A stretch of 64,000 bases of DNA from SPDF01 sp963812085 (GTDB lineage: Bacteria > Gemmatimonadota > Gemmatimonadetes > Gemmatimonadales > GWC2-71-9), in contig CAWETL010000003.1 of assembly GCA_963812085.1 (NCBI GenBank), forward strand, positions 434,001 to 498,000, given 5' to 3'. Every line of letters starts with the position of its first letter. Position 1 is the first letter of the stretch. Under the pieces are notes generated by a model that saw only the letters and a list, made by a program, of their open reading frames with translations, made no database searches and was not told where the DNA came from. Made by a program: the position numbers and the translations under genes. Below, in pieces: positions 8,151 to 16,567 of this stretch.

Positions 8151-8399
8151 GAAAGGACTTCCGCGATCGGTTGCGGATGGGTGTGCCAGGTGCCAGGTGG
8201 GAAACTGGTGCCGAATGCCCCGGAGCATGGCGAGCGGCCCGTTGGCCCGGGTGGCCTCGATCCGGCCACCGCCCGAGGCCTTCCGCCCGAGCTCCGAGAG
8301 GTGGGCTCGCTCGCATCGGGCGGCGAGAAGCTGTTGGCGGTCTCGAGGCCGAGGCGGTTATTGAAGACGATCGAGCGGAGAATTTCGTGCGCGCACGGA

Positions 8400-8420
8400 C
8401 GATCGCGAATCTCGCGATCG
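8400..8420 (-). terminator. Hairpin just downstream of gltX (possible terminator)
   Basis: A perfect 9-bp stem (CGATCGCGA / TCGCGATCG) with a 3-nt ATC loop starts 6 nt after the gltX stop. A second palindrome, GTGCGCGCAC, follows in the direction of transcription. No T-tract is present, so intrinsic termination is uncertain; it may only protect the 3' end. Confidence 0.4.
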
Positions 8421-8426
8421 AGGATG

Positions 8427-9845
8427 TCAGGGCCTGGCGCCGCCCCGGATTCGTGCCAGGCTCTCCGTGCGCCCCACCACCACCAGCAACTCATTCACCG
8501 GCTCCGACACCGTCGAGCCGGTCAGCACCACCCGCACCGGCTGCAGCATGTCGCCGAGCTTGGCGCCCCGGCCCTCCGCGACGTCCTTGAGGTCCGCCAG
8601 GATGCGCTCGGCGTTCCACTCGGCGGCCGGGATCCGCTCGAGCGCCTCGGCCACGTAGCCCAAATTGGCCGCGAAGGCGGGGCCGAGCTTCGCGACCAGT
8701 TGGTCGCCCTTGGCATCACGCACCACCCGGCTCGCGTCGAGCCGCGCCGCCACCTGCTCGGCGATGTGCAGGATGGTGCGCGAACGCGCCTTGACCGCGT
8801 CGATCACCGGGCGGATGTCGCGGCCGCCGTGTGCCACTCCCATCCGGCCGAGTTCGCGCTCGGTCGGCGCCAGGAGCTCATCCGCGGAGAGCTGGGACAG
8901 GTACTGCCCGTTCATCCACTCCAGCTTGGCCACGTCGAACACCGCCGGCTTCTTCTGGATTCCCTCCAGCGAGAACGCGGCGATCATCTCCGCTTCCGGC
9001 AGGATCTCGCGGTCCCCGCCCGGACTCCATCCGAGGAGCGCGAGGAAATTCCGCATGGCGAGGGGCAGGATGCCCTTGTCCTGGTAGTCGCCCACCGCGG
9101 TGGCGCCGTGCCGCTTGGAGAGCTTCTTGCCGTCGGCGCCAAGGATCATCGGCACGTGCGCGAAGACCGGCGGCTCGTGCCCGAGGGCGCGGTACAGGGC
9201 AATCTGCTTCGGGGTATTGGAAACATGGTCGTCGCCCCGGATCACGTGGGTGATCCGCATCTCGATGTCGTCGGAGACGACGGCGAGGTTGTAGATGGGC
9301 GTGCCGTCGCTCCGCAGGATGACCAGGTCGTCGAGGTCGTGGCCCTGGAAGCTGATCCGCCCGTGCACCGCGTCCTCCCAGGCGATTTCTCCCTGCGGCA
9401 TCCGGAACCGGATGGCGAACGGCGCACCCGCGGCGAGACGCGCCGCGCTCTCCGCCTCCGAGAGCCGGCCGCAGCGCCCGTCATAGCGGAAGGCGACCTT
9501 TTGCCCGGCCAGCGCCTGGCGCTGGGCGTCGAGGTCGGCGCTGGTGCAGAAGCAGCGGTAGGCGTTCCCCTCGGCCAGCATCCGCTCCGCGTCGGCCCGG
9601 TGGCGGGCGCCGAACGCGCCCTGGAAGACGGGGCCCTCATCCCAATCCAGGCCCAGCCAGCGGAGACCGTCGAGGATCACCTGGGTGTGTGCGTCGGTGC
9701 TCCGCTCCCGGTCGGTGTCCTCGATCCGGAGCACGAAGACCCCACCCATCTTGCGGGCGAAGAGCCAGTTGAAGAGGGCGGTGCGGGCGCCGCCGACGTG
9801 GAGGTACCCAGTGGGGGAGGGGGCGAAACGGACGCGCACGGTCAT
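8427..9845 (-). CDS. gltX: Glutamyl-tRNA synthetase
   Basis: This 472-residue class I synthetase charges tRNA-Glu. The HIGH-type motif is HVGG at 16-19 after FAPSPTGYL, and the KMSKS-type motif is KLSKR at 241-245. Cysteines at 98, 100 and 125 reproduce the zinc-binding pattern of zinc-containing GluRS. The length is typical. The start at 9845 gives the canonical MTVRVRFAPSPTG opening; a longer frame to 9905 would run into the upstream tRNA gene. It is transcribed in the same direction as the adjacent tRNA-Ser, possibly from a shared promoter. Confidence 0.96.
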   Translation of the reverse strand: MTVRVRFAPSPTGYLHVGGARTALFNWLFARKMGGVFVLRIEDTDRERSTDAHTQVILDGLRWLGLDWDEGPVFQGAFGARHRADAERMLAEGNAYRCFCTSADLDAQRQALAGQKVAFRYDGRCGRLSEAESAARLAAGAPFAIRFRMPQGEIAWEDAVHGRISFQGHDLDDLVILRSDGTPIYNLAVVSDDIEMRITHVIRGDDHVSNTPKQIALYRALGHEPPVFAHVPMILGADGKKLSKRHGATAVGDYQDKGILPLAMRNFLALLGWSPGGDREILPEAEMIAAFSLEGIQKKPAVFDVAKLEWMNGQYLSQLSADELLAPTERELGRMGVAHGGRDIRPVIDAVKARSRTILHIAEQVAARLDASRVVRDAKGDQLVAKLGPAFAANLGYVAEALERIPAAEWNAERILADLKDVAEGRGAKLGDMLQPVRVVLTGSTVSEPVNELLVVVGRTESLARIRGGARP

Positions 9846-9904
9846 CGGGGCACCATAGGAAAAGGACTGAGGACGTTCATCCCCAGTCCTCGTTTCTCGA
9901 CTCA

Positions 9905-9996
9905 CGGAGCGGGGGGGATTCGAACCCCCGATAGAAGCTTTAGACCCCTATGTCGGTTTAGCAAACCGATGCCTTCAGCCACTCGGCCACCGCTCC
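9905..9996 (-). tRNA. tRNA-Ser (GCT anticodon)
   Basis: The 92-nt sequence folds as a class II tRNA: 7-bp acceptor GGAGCGG/CCGCTCC, GGCCGAGTGG D-arm, anticodon loop TTGCTAA (GCT, reads AGC/AGU), a long variable arm and a GGGGG-TTCGAAT-CCCCC T-arm. The discriminator base is G and the CCA end is not encoded. It lies 59 nt upstream of gltX on the same strand. Confidence 0.96.
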
Positions 9997-10123
9997 AACG
10001 CGCGTGGAAACTGCCACCGGGGAAGGGTTTACGCAACCCCGCAGGGCGGGTGTGCGATGGGTGGTTGCGATGGCGTCATATGGCTATCTTCCCCCCATCC
10101 TTCCATCACCAACGGAGCCATGG

Positions 10124-10765
10124 ATGCGCAAGATTCTCTGGGCGCTCGGGCTGACGGGCACAGTGGCGGCCGGTGCGGCCGGCTGTCATCCCGAGCAGAT
10201 GAGCGGTTCGGACCCGTACGACTCGATCGTCACGGTGGCCGACACCCTCGCCAGCTTCAGCACGTTCGCGAAGTTCTACATCCCGGACAGCGTGGTGCAC
10301 ATCGTCCCGGCAGGCGGATCGGACAATATCGCCCACACCTATGACAGCGTGATCGTCACCCAGATCGCCCTCAACATGACGGCGCGCGGATACAAGCAGA
10401 CGCTGGTGATCGACTCGGCGGAGGTGACCCTCCATCCGATGGTCACGCTCAAGGACAACTACGACTACAGCGCGGCGGACTGGTGCCTGCTCTGGGGCTG
10501 GGCCTATCCCTGGGCCTGCACCAGCTGGGTGCCCGGGTACCCGCCGGGGCTCGACTTCACCTACAGCACCGGCACGCTCCTGATTCCGATGGCGGACCTC
10601 CGGGCAGGCACTCCCCCGGCATCCACTCCGCCCGTGATCTGGTTTGCCGCGATCAACGGGGTCGTGAGCGGTACGGCCAGCAACACGCTCGAGGGCCAGA
10701 TCATCGACGGGATCAACCAGGCGTTCGTCCAGTCGCCCTACATCCGGAAGGCGGCCACGCCATGA
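10124..10765 (+). CDS. Predicted secreted lipoprotein (DUF4136-like)
   Basis: The 213-residue product begins MRKILWALGLTGTVAAGAAGC, a lipoprotein signal with the lipobox Cys at about 21. The mature part opens with SDPYDSIVTVADTLASFSTF, has several Trp-rich segments near the middle and ends in a region resembling the DUF4136 lipoproteins of Bacteroidota and Gemmatimonadota. That family name is tentative. A TATCTT that could be a -10 element lies 34 nt before the start. The gene overlaps the following barrel gene by 4 nt, so the pair is probably one envelope operon. It sits between two tRNA-Ser genes on the opposite strand. Confidence 0.65.
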   Translation: MRKILWALGLTGTVAAGAAGCHPEQMSGSDPYDSIVTVADTLASFSTFAKFYIPDSVVHIVPAGGSDNIAHTYDSVIVTQIALNMTARGYKQTLVIDSAEVTLHPMVTLKDNYDYSAADWCLLWGWAYPWACTSWVPGYPPGLDFTYSTGTLLIPMADLRAGTPPASTPPVIWFAAINGVVSGTASNTLEGQIIDGINQAFVQSPYIRKAATP

Positions 10766-11376
10766 CGCTCCGACTTCGCTTCGCGCTGCTCCTCGGCGCC
10801 CTCGGCCTCGTCGTCGCCGCGCCCGCGTCCGCCCAGGTCATCGGCGGCCTGAGCTACTCCTGGTCCAACCCGGCCGGGGACTTCGACAAGCAGTTCCTCT
10901 CCAACGACAGCTGGATCGGCATCTCGGTCGACGGGCAGCGCTTCGTCAGCCCCAACGCCACGATCGGGCTCTCGCTCGGGTACAACGCCTTCTACCAGCG
11001 CACCACCGACGCGCTCGTCCTGCCCACGGCCACGGTCACGGGAGACCAGTACCGGTCCATGAACGTCTTCCCCCTGCTGGTGACCGGCCACCTGTACAGC
11101 AAGGCGCCGGGGCGCATCCAGACCTACATCGGCCTCGGCGTCGGCGTGTACGTCATGAAGCAGCTCCTCGAGGTCGGGACGTCGAGCCTCAGCACGTCCA
11201 ACCTGATCTTCGGGTTCGCCCCCGAGCTCGGCTTCATCCTCAACCGGGGGGCGCGGACGGAGATCGGCGTCTTCGGGAAGTACAACTATCCGGTCAACGC
11301 CGGAAAGTTCCTGGGCGACCAGTCCGGCTCGTACCAGTACCTGAGCGTCGGCCTCACCTTCATGGGCCGCCGCTAG
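10762..11376 (+). CDS. Predicted outer-membrane beta-barrel protein
   Basis: The 204-residue product has a clear signal peptide cut after ASAQ (about residue 24). The mature part consists of alternating amphipathic strands with Gly and aromatic residues, such as IGLSLGYNAFYQRT and TYIGLGVGVYVM, and ends in a strand VGLTFMGRR. The size fits an 8-stranded barrel of the OmpW/OmpA-barrel type. It is coupled by a 4-nt overlap to the lipoprotein upstream and followed by a strong terminator. Partner and substrate are unknown; the lipoprotein may associate with it at the outer membrane. Confidence 0.72.
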   Translation: MTLRLRFALLLGALGLVVAAPASAQVIGGLSYSWSNPAGDFDKQFLSNDSWIGISVDGQRFVSPNATIGLSLGYNAFYQRTTDALVLPTATVTGDQYRSMNVFPLLVTGHLYSKAPGRIQTYIGLGVGVYVMKQLLEVGTSSLSTSNLIFGFAPELGFILNRGARTEIGVFGKYNYPVNAGKFLGDQSGSYQYLSVGLTFMGRR

Positions 11377-11400
11377 CCGCTGGGCAGGGCAGGGATGCAG

Positions 11401-11460
11401 GAGGGCGGAGGAGCGAATCCGGGTCATCCCGGTCGCCACCTCCGCCCTCGTTGTTTCTTC
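11401..11460 (+). terminator. Rho-independent terminator after the lipoprotein/barrel pair
   Basis: An 11-bp perfect stem (GAGGGCGGAGG / CCTCCGCCCTC, 11401-11411 and 11439-11449) encloses a smaller CCGGG...CCCGG hairpin and is followed by the T-rich GTTGTTTCTTC. It ends the rightward pair before the leftward tRNA-Ser. Confidence 0.85.
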
Positions 11461-11472
11461 ACGACCCGCCAG

Positions 11473-11559
11473 CGGCGTGGGTGAGATTCGAACTCACGGA
11501 ACCGTTTCCGGTTCGGCGGTTTTCAAGACCGCTGCCTTCAACCACTCGGCCACCACGCC
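11473..11559 (-). tRNA. tRNA-Ser (TGA anticodon)
   Basis: The 87-nt class II tRNA has acceptor GGCGTGG/CCACGCC, GGCCGAGTGG D-arm, anticodon loop CTTGAAA (TGA, reads UCA and by wobble other UCN codons), a long variable arm and the T-arm GTGAG-TTCGAAT-CTCAC. The discriminator is G and CCA is not encoded. It is the second tRNA-Ser within 1.6 kb. Confidence 0.95.
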
Positions 11560-11605
11560 CGGCCCCCAATATAGGCAACGCCCCCGGGGGCGGCGACCGG
11601 GCGTC

Positions 11606-13768
11606 CTAGTTCCGCTCCCCCCGCGCAATGTTGTCCTGCACCGCCGCGGCGATCGAGTCCGCCCGGGCGGCCTCATCCGTCAGCCCCTCCGACTTCAGGA
11701 CCGTGCCGCCCTCCCGGTAGATGACGGCGTACAGCTGCAGAATGGACGCGGAGGGCACGTCGACCCAGCCCCGTGGGCGGAAGCGGGCGGCGCTCGGCCA
11801 GTGATAGGTGTCCCACAGGAGCTTCCGGGTCACCGGGACGTCCACGTACCCGAGGGCGCGGGCGAGCACGATGCCGTTGCCCTCCTTGATCGGCCGCGGC
11901 ATGAGCTTTCGCACCATCCCGGTGGTCAGGAGATAGGGCGTGAGGCCGAGCGTGGCGTCGGGGTAGTTCCCGTCGCTCCAGCTGAAGTAGATCGGCCGCT
12001 GGCCGAGATTGTCCCGGATCAGCGCCACCGTCGCGATGTCCTGGAGGGTCAGGTAGTCCGCGCCGAAGGCGATGATCAGGCTGTCGAGGCGCATCCCGCT
12101 GTTCTTCTTGACGGCGATGGCCTCGGGCAGGCTGTCCAGCTGCCCGGTGGTGAAGCTCCTGAGCACCGACCCCTTCGGCCGGGGCCATGCGGCGGTCGGG
12201 GTGGTGCCGGAGGAGTCGCCGAGCGGGAGGCCGGTCTCGGCGGGGCCGAGGCGCCAGATCGGCGCGGCGGTGGCCGGGTTGAACTCCGGCGTCACACGGC
12301 GCTGCAACTGGCGGAGGTGCCACCGGGTGTTCATCAGCGACAGGTTGGCGAGCGTCACGTCGGGGCGTACGCCCAGGACCTCCTGCGCGAACCAGAGCGG
12401 GAAGGTGTCGTTGTCCCCCGCCGTGATCAGGATGCCGTAGGGCTCGACCGACTCGAGCATGTCGATGGCCATGTCCCGCGCGAGCAGTTCGTCGGACCGG
12501 GTGGCCGTCGCGTGATTGGCGGCGAGGGGAATCAGCCCGATGAGCAGCACCGGCGCGGCCGCGGCCCAGCTGCGGGCCTCGCCGAGCCGGGGAACGAGCG
12601 AATCGGCGATCAGGCGGTAGAGGGCGCCGAGGCCGAGGGCCACGAGGACGCCGAAGTAGGCGAACGACCCCACGAAGAAGTAGTCGCGTTCGCGGACTTC
12701 GCGCGGCAGGTCGCGCTGGAGCTGGTAGGAAAACCCGTACTTGAAGTTCAGGTAGAAGATCAGCGCCACCGTCAGCGTGCCCAGCATGGCGAGCGCCGCC
12801 AGGCCGGCGCGGCGGTCCTTCCGGAGCAACTCGGCGAGGCCGTAGAGGCCGAGGAAGCCGAACAAGGCGGCGAACACCCCGGCGAACGAGCCCCAGTCTC
12901 GCGCATACTGCCAGCGGAAGTACTGGAAGTAGTTCACGTACTGCGCCACGAGGTCGGCCTGCCGGTCGAGGACCGGCGGCTTCGCGTACTGCACGCGGTT
13001 GATGACGTCCATCAGCGCGGTGCTGAAGAACCCGACCGGTTCGCCCTCGTTGATCGGGGGAAACTGCCCCGCACGGATGGGGAGGAAGAGGTAGTTGAGC
13101 GACACGCCCACCACCACCGCCGTGATCACCCCGGCCCAGACCCACGGCCGGGTCACGACCCGCCAGTCGGTCCACAGGATGTACACGGCCACGGCGGGGG
13201 CGGCCAGCAGGCCCATCAGGTGGTTCGTCGTGGAGAGCGCGGTGATGTACGCGATCAGGACGACCCACCGGTCGCGGTGCGGCCCCGGTTCGTCGTCGCC
13301 CCAGTGCACCGCGAGCCACGTGACCAGCGCCATCGAGAGCATCGAGACGGTGTACACCTTCTCGTTGACGGTGGACTGGTTCCACACCGTCCACGAGGTG
13401 GCCGACACCAGCGTGCCCGCGGCGGCGGCCAGCAGGCGCCCCCACCGGACCGGCACGATCGTCCGGAGCCACCGCTCAGCCACCAGGAACCAGAGCGCCG
13501 CCGACGCCGCGCTGCTGAAGGCGGCGAAGAGGTTGATGCGCTTGGCGTACTCGCCCGCCAGGGGCAGGAGCCCCCAGGTGTGCGCCAGGATCACGAACAG
13601 CGGGTTGCCCGGCGGATGGGGAATGCCCAGGACGCGCGCCGCGGCGATGTATTCGGAGGTGTCCCAGAAGGCCGTGGTCGGGGCCAGCGTGAGCAGGTAG
13701 ATCCCGAACACCGCGAGGCCGACGACGGCGGCCCAGCGGTAGGGAGTGGCGGGCTTCGTAGTCGTCAC
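11606..13768 (-). CDS. DUF2723 polytopic membrane protein (predicted glycosyltransferase, TMEM260/GT117-like)
   Basis: The 720-residue protein opens with a signal-anchor-like helix, then APTTAFWDTSEYIAAARVLGIPHPPGNPLF. The acidic WDTSEY and HPPGNP stretch in the first periplasmic loop is the signature of DUF2723. About ten to twelve membrane helices follow, then a large periplasmic C-terminal part that includes GDNDTFPLWFAQEVLG. The family is related to eukaryotic TMEM260 protein O-mannosyltransferase and is thought to use lipid-linked sugars; the substrate here is unknown. The start is GTG, 10 nt after the purH stop, so it appears to be the last gene of the purine operon. Confidence 0.85.
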   Translation of the reverse strand: MTTTKPATPYRWAAVVGLAVFGIYLLTLAPTTAFWDTSEYIAAARVLGIPHPPGNPLFVILAHTWGLLPLAGEYAKRINLFAAFSSAASAALWFLVAERWLRTIVPVRWGRLLAAAAGTLVSATSWTVWNQSTVNEKVYTVSMLSMALVTWLAVHWGDDEPGPHRDRWVVLIAYITALSTTNHLMGLLAAPAVAVYILWTDWRVVTRPWVWAGVITAVVVGVSLNYLFLPIRAGQFPPINEGEPVGFFSTALMDVINRVQYAKPPVLDRQADLVAQYVNYFQYFRWQYARDWGSFAGVFAALFGFLGLYGLAELLRKDRRAGLAALAMLGTLTVALIFYLNFKYGFSYQLQRDLPREVRERDYFFVGSFAYFGVLVALGLGALYRLIADSLVPRLGEARSWAAAAPVLLIGLIPLAANHATATRSDELLARDMAIDMLESVEPYGILITAGDNDTFPLWFAQEVLGVRPDVTLANLSLMNTRWHLRQLQRRVTPEFNPATAAPIWRLGPAETGLPLGDSSGTTPTAAWPRPKGSVLRSFTTGQLDSLPEAIAVKKNSGMRLDSLIIAFGADYLTLQDIATVALIRDNLGQRPIYFSWSDGNYPDATLGLTPYLLTTGMVRKLMPRPIKEGNGIVLARALGYVDVPVTRKLLWDTYHWPSAARFRPRGWVDVPSASILQLYAVIYREGGTVLKSEGLTDEAARADSIAAAVQDNIARGERN

Positions 13769-13778
13769 AGATTCTCCG

Positions 13779-15308
13779 TTAGTGCCGGAACTGCCGGGCT
13801 CCGGTGAGTACCATCGCCATCCCGTGCCGGTCGGCCGCCGCGATCACGTCGGCGTCCTTGACCGAGCCGCCGGGCTGGATGATGGCGGTGATGCCCGCGG
13901 CCGCCGCCTCCTCGACCCCGTCGGGGAAGGGGAAGAACCCGTCGCTCGCCAGCACCGCGCCGCGCGGATCGTGCCCCTGCTGCCGGGCCTTGTGGACCGC
14001 CATGAACGAGGAGTCCACCCGGCTCATCTGGCCGGCGCCAATCCCGATGGCCGCCTCGTGCTTGGCCAGGACGATGGCGTTCGACTTGACGGACGCCACC
14101 GCCGCCCAGGCAAACCGGAGGTCGCCCCATTCGACGTCGTTCGGGTGGCGGACGGTCGGCACCCGCCACCCCTCCTCGGAGGGGTCGTGGCGGAAGCGGT
14201 CCTGCACCAGGAACCCGCCGCGCACGCTCTTGTAGTCGAGGCCGGGTTCACCATGGCTCACCGGGAGCTCGACGACCCGGAGGTTCTTCCTGGCGCCGAA
14301 GACGGCCAGCGCCTCCTCGTGGTAGGAGGGGGCGACCACGACCTCGAGGAAGAGGTCGGCCATCGCCGCCGCCGTGGCGCGATCGACCACCGTGTTGAAC
14401 GCGACGACACCCCCGAAGGCCGACTGCGGGTCGGTGGCCAGTGCGCGCTGCCAGGCGTCGCTCGCCGAGGACGCCACCGCGACGCCGCAGGGGGTGGTGT
14501 GCTTGACCACGACGCAGGCGGGCCGATTGACCCACAGCGACACGGCGGCCATGGCCGAGTCGAGGTCGAGGATGTTGTTGAAGGAGAGTTCCTTGCCCTG
14601 GCGCTGCTTGAGGTCGCGGATGCCGCGCGGTTCCTCGGTCACGTAAAGGGCGGCACGCTGCACCGGGTTCTCGCCGTACCGGAGGGCCATCATCCGCTCG
14701 AGGGAACTGCTGAGCCGGGCGGGCAGTCCGTCCTCGACCGGGGTGAGGTACCCCGCGATGGAGCCGTCGTAGTCGCCGGTGTGGGCAAAGACCTTCGCGG
14801 CGAAGGCACGGCGGGTCTCGGCGCTCAGGGGGCCGGCGCGGAGCAGCGCCAGCACCTCGGCGTAGTCCGCCGGCTCCACGACGGGCAGCACGAACTCGTG
14901 GTTCTTGGCCGCAGAGCGCAGCATCGACGGGCCGCCGATGTCGATGTTCTCGATGGCGTCCTCGAACGAGACGTCGGGCTGGGAGATGGTGGCCCGGAAG
15001 GGGTACAGGTTGACGGCGACGAGATCGATCGGCGTGATCCCGTGCTCCGCCAGCGCCTTCAGGTGGACCGGGTTGTCGCGCCGGGCGAGCAGGGCGCCGT
15101 GGATCATCGGGTGCAGGGTCTTCACGCGGCCGTCGAGCATCTCGGGGAACTTCGTGACGGCTTCGACCGGCTGCACCGGGACACCCGCGGCCTTGAGCGC
15201 CGCCGCCGTCCCGCCGGTGGAGATGATGTCCCAGCCCATCTGCACCAGGCCCTGCGCGAACGCGACGACTCCGCGCTTGTCGCTGACAGAAAGCAATGCC
15301 CTCGGCAT
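13779..15308 (-). CDS. purH: Bifunctional AICAR formyltransferase / IMP cyclohydrolase
   Basis: The 509-residue enzyme performs the last two steps of de novo purine synthesis. The N-terminal IMP cyclohydrolase part shows LLSVSDKRGVVAFAQ, STGGTA, the DGRVKTLHPMIHG segment and NLYPF. The C-terminal formyltransferase part carries RYGENPVQRAALY, VVKHTTPCGVA with the catalytic Lys-His, and QPGGSVKDADVI near the end. Length and order are standard. It is preceded by purN (29-nt gap) and followed by the DUF2723 gene, all on the minus strand. Confidence 0.97.
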   Translation of the reverse strand: MPRALLSVSDKRGVVAFAQGLVQMGWDIISTGGTAAALKAAGVPVQPVEAVTKFPEMLDGRVKTLHPMIHGALLARRDNPVHLKALAEHGITPIDLVAVNLYPFRATISQPDVSFEDAIENIDIGGPSMLRSAAKNHEFVLPVVEPADYAEVLALLRAGPLSAETRRAFAAKVFAHTGDYDGSIAGYLTPVEDGLPARLSSSLERMMALRYGENPVQRAALYVTEEPRGIRDLKQRQGKELSFNNILDLDSAMAAVSLWVNRPACVVVKHTTPCGVAVASSASDAWQRALATDPQSAFGGVVAFNTVVDRATAAAMADLFLEVVVAPSYHEEALAVFGARKNLRVVELPVSHGEPGLDYKSVRGGFLVQDRFRHDPSEEGWRVPTVRHPNDVEWGDLRFAWAAVASVKSNAIVLAKHEAAIGIGAGQMSRVDSSFMAVHKARQQGHDPRGAVLASDGFFPFPDGVEEAAAAGITAIIQPGGSVKDADVIAAADRHGMAMVLTGARQFRH

Positions 15309-15337
15309 GGTACTCCCAGGTGAATTCGTCGGTCAGG

Positions 15338-15931
15338 TCAGGGGGCGACGCTCAACGGCACCGGCTTTCCGGCCCGCGCGGCCGCCAGCACCACGTCGGG
15401 CAGCAGTCGATGCTCCTCTTCCAGCACGCGTGCGGCCAGCCGCTCCGGCGTGTCGTCCGGCAGCACCGGCACGCGGCGCTGCGCCAGGATCGCGCCGCGG
15501 TCGTACACCTCGTCCACCAGGTGGACAGTCGGGCCCGACTCCCGGGCGCCACTCGCCAGCACCGCCGCGTGGACCCGCTTCCCGTACATGCCCGCGCCGC
15601 CGAAGTCGGGGAGCAGGGCCGGGTGCACGTTGACGATCCGGCCGGCGTACTTCTGCACGACGCCCGCGGGGACGAGCTTCAGGTACCCGGCGAGCACGAG
15701 CAGGTCGATGTCGCGGCGGCCGAGCCGGGTGATCCACTCGGCGGCGTCGGCCGGAGCGGCCAGCACTTCCGCCGGAACGCCCGCCTGCCGCGCCCGCTCC
15801 AGGCCGCCCGCATCCGCCCGATCGCTCATCACGAGCGCCACCCGGGCAGTTGCATCGCCCTTGAGGCGGTCCAGCAGCGCCTGGAGGTTGCTCCCTCCGC
15901 CGGAGACGCAGACCGCGATTCGGTACGTCAT
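15338..15931 (-). CDS. purN: Phosphoribosylglycinamide formyltransferase
   Basis: The 197-residue enzyme transfers a formyl group from 10-formyl-THF to GAR in purine synthesis. It starts with the phosphate-binding VCVSGGGSNLQALLD, contains VLAGYLKLVP and NVHPALLPDFGG with the catalytic Asn-His pair, and ends with an Asp-containing HLVDEVYDRGAIL. The size is as expected. It sits 54 nt after gmhB and 29 nt before purH on the same strand, so purine genes are embedded in a mixed operon. Confidence 0.96.
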   Translation of the reverse strand: MTYRIAVCVSGGGSNLQALLDRLKGDATARVALVMSDRADAGGLERARQAGVPAEVLAAPADAAEWITRLGRRDIDLLVLAGYLKLVPAGVVQKYAGRIVNVHPALLPDFGGAGMYGKRVHAAVLASGARESGPTVHLVDEVYDRGAILAQRRVPVLPDDTPERLAARVLEEEHRLLPDVVLAAARAGKPVPLSVAP

Positions 15932-15985
15932 GGGCCGGAAAAGTAAGGGGGCGGGCCCCCCGCCTGTAGTGGGCGCGCGGCCGCG

Positions 15986-16567
15986 CTAGTCGCCCAGAAT
16001 CCTCCGCACGGCGCCTGCCAGGTCGTCCGCCACGGGAAAGCCCGCTTCGGCGGCGGCCCGGGCGTTCTCGCCGCCCTTCCCGGTCCGAACCAGGATGCCG
16101 TGTCCTCCCAGCGCGACCACGGGAGCAAGGTCCGAGACGCGGTCCCCCACGCCCCAGCTGGCCTGCAGGTCCACGCCGTGATCGGCGGCGGCCCGACGGT
16201 AGAGGAGGGTGCCGGGCTTCCGGCACTCACAGGGGCCGTCCACCGGGGGATAATGCGGGCAGTGATAGGTCGCGTCGATCCATCCGCCGGACCCCCGGAC
16301 GAGCGCGTCGACCTGTCGCTCGACGGCGGCATACTCTTCCGGCGTAATGAACCCCTGCGCGATTCCTGACTGGTTCGTGACGACGACCACCAGCCGCCCA
16401 GCCGCGTTGAGCCTGGCGACGGCGGCGGCGGCCCCCGGGAGGAGTCGGACGGCGGCCGGATTTCGGAGGAAGCCGGGGTCGTCCACGAGTGTGCCGTCGC
16501 GGTCGAGGAAGACGGCGGGGCGGGGGGGCAGCGGGGCAGCCGGGCCGTTCGTCCCTGTCCTGGTCAT
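15986..16567 (-). CDS. gmhB: D-glycero-D-manno-heptose-1,7-bisphosphate 7-phosphatase (HAD family)
   Basis: The 193-residue protein has the HAD nucleophile motif FLDRDGTLVDD at residues 20-30, motif II VTNQSGIAQG near 63 and the lysine in CRKPGT. The zinc-binding loop CPHYPPVDGPCEC (C103, H105, C113, C115) is characteristic of GmhB/HisB-type phosphatases. It would make ADP-heptose precursors for lipopolysaccharide. The ATG start overlaps the selA stop by 4 nt. The N-terminal linker GPAAPLPPRPA is encoded by one copy of a dispersed GC-rich repeat (16515-16547). Confidence 0.88.
   Translation of the reverse strand: MTRTGTNGPAAPLPPRPAVFLDRDGTLVDDPGFLRNPAAVRLLPGAAAAVARLNAAGRLVVVVTNQSGIAQGFITPEEYAAVERQVDALVRGSGGWIDATYHCPHYPPVDGPCECRKPGTLLYRRAAADHGVDLQASWGVGDRVSDLAPVVALGGHGILVRTGKGGENARAAAEAGFPVADDLAGAVRRILGD
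16515..16547. repeat. Dispersed GC-rich ~33-bp repeat, copy A (inside gmhB)
   Basis: A 33-nt block built from GCGGGG and GGCAGC words, 30/33 identical to copy B at 16807-16839 and similar to copy C at 24463-24494. It lies within the first codons of gmhB and encodes a Pro/Ala-rich linker without breaking the frame. Confidence 0.5.

Larger units (their letters stand above)
8056..8426. other. 371-bp intergenic region between the Rieske gene and gltX
   Basis: Both flanking genes are on the minus strand, so this holds the gltX 3' end and the promoter of the respiratory cluster. Apart from the dyad at 8135-8150 and the hairpin at 8400-8420, I see no confident feature. Open frames here do not resemble known proteins; a decayed gene is possible. 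Confidence 0.5.

Noticed and set aside
8113..8364. An 83-residue plus-strand frame in the gap after gltX.
   Set aside because: Codon use and composition are not gene-like and no motif was recognised.
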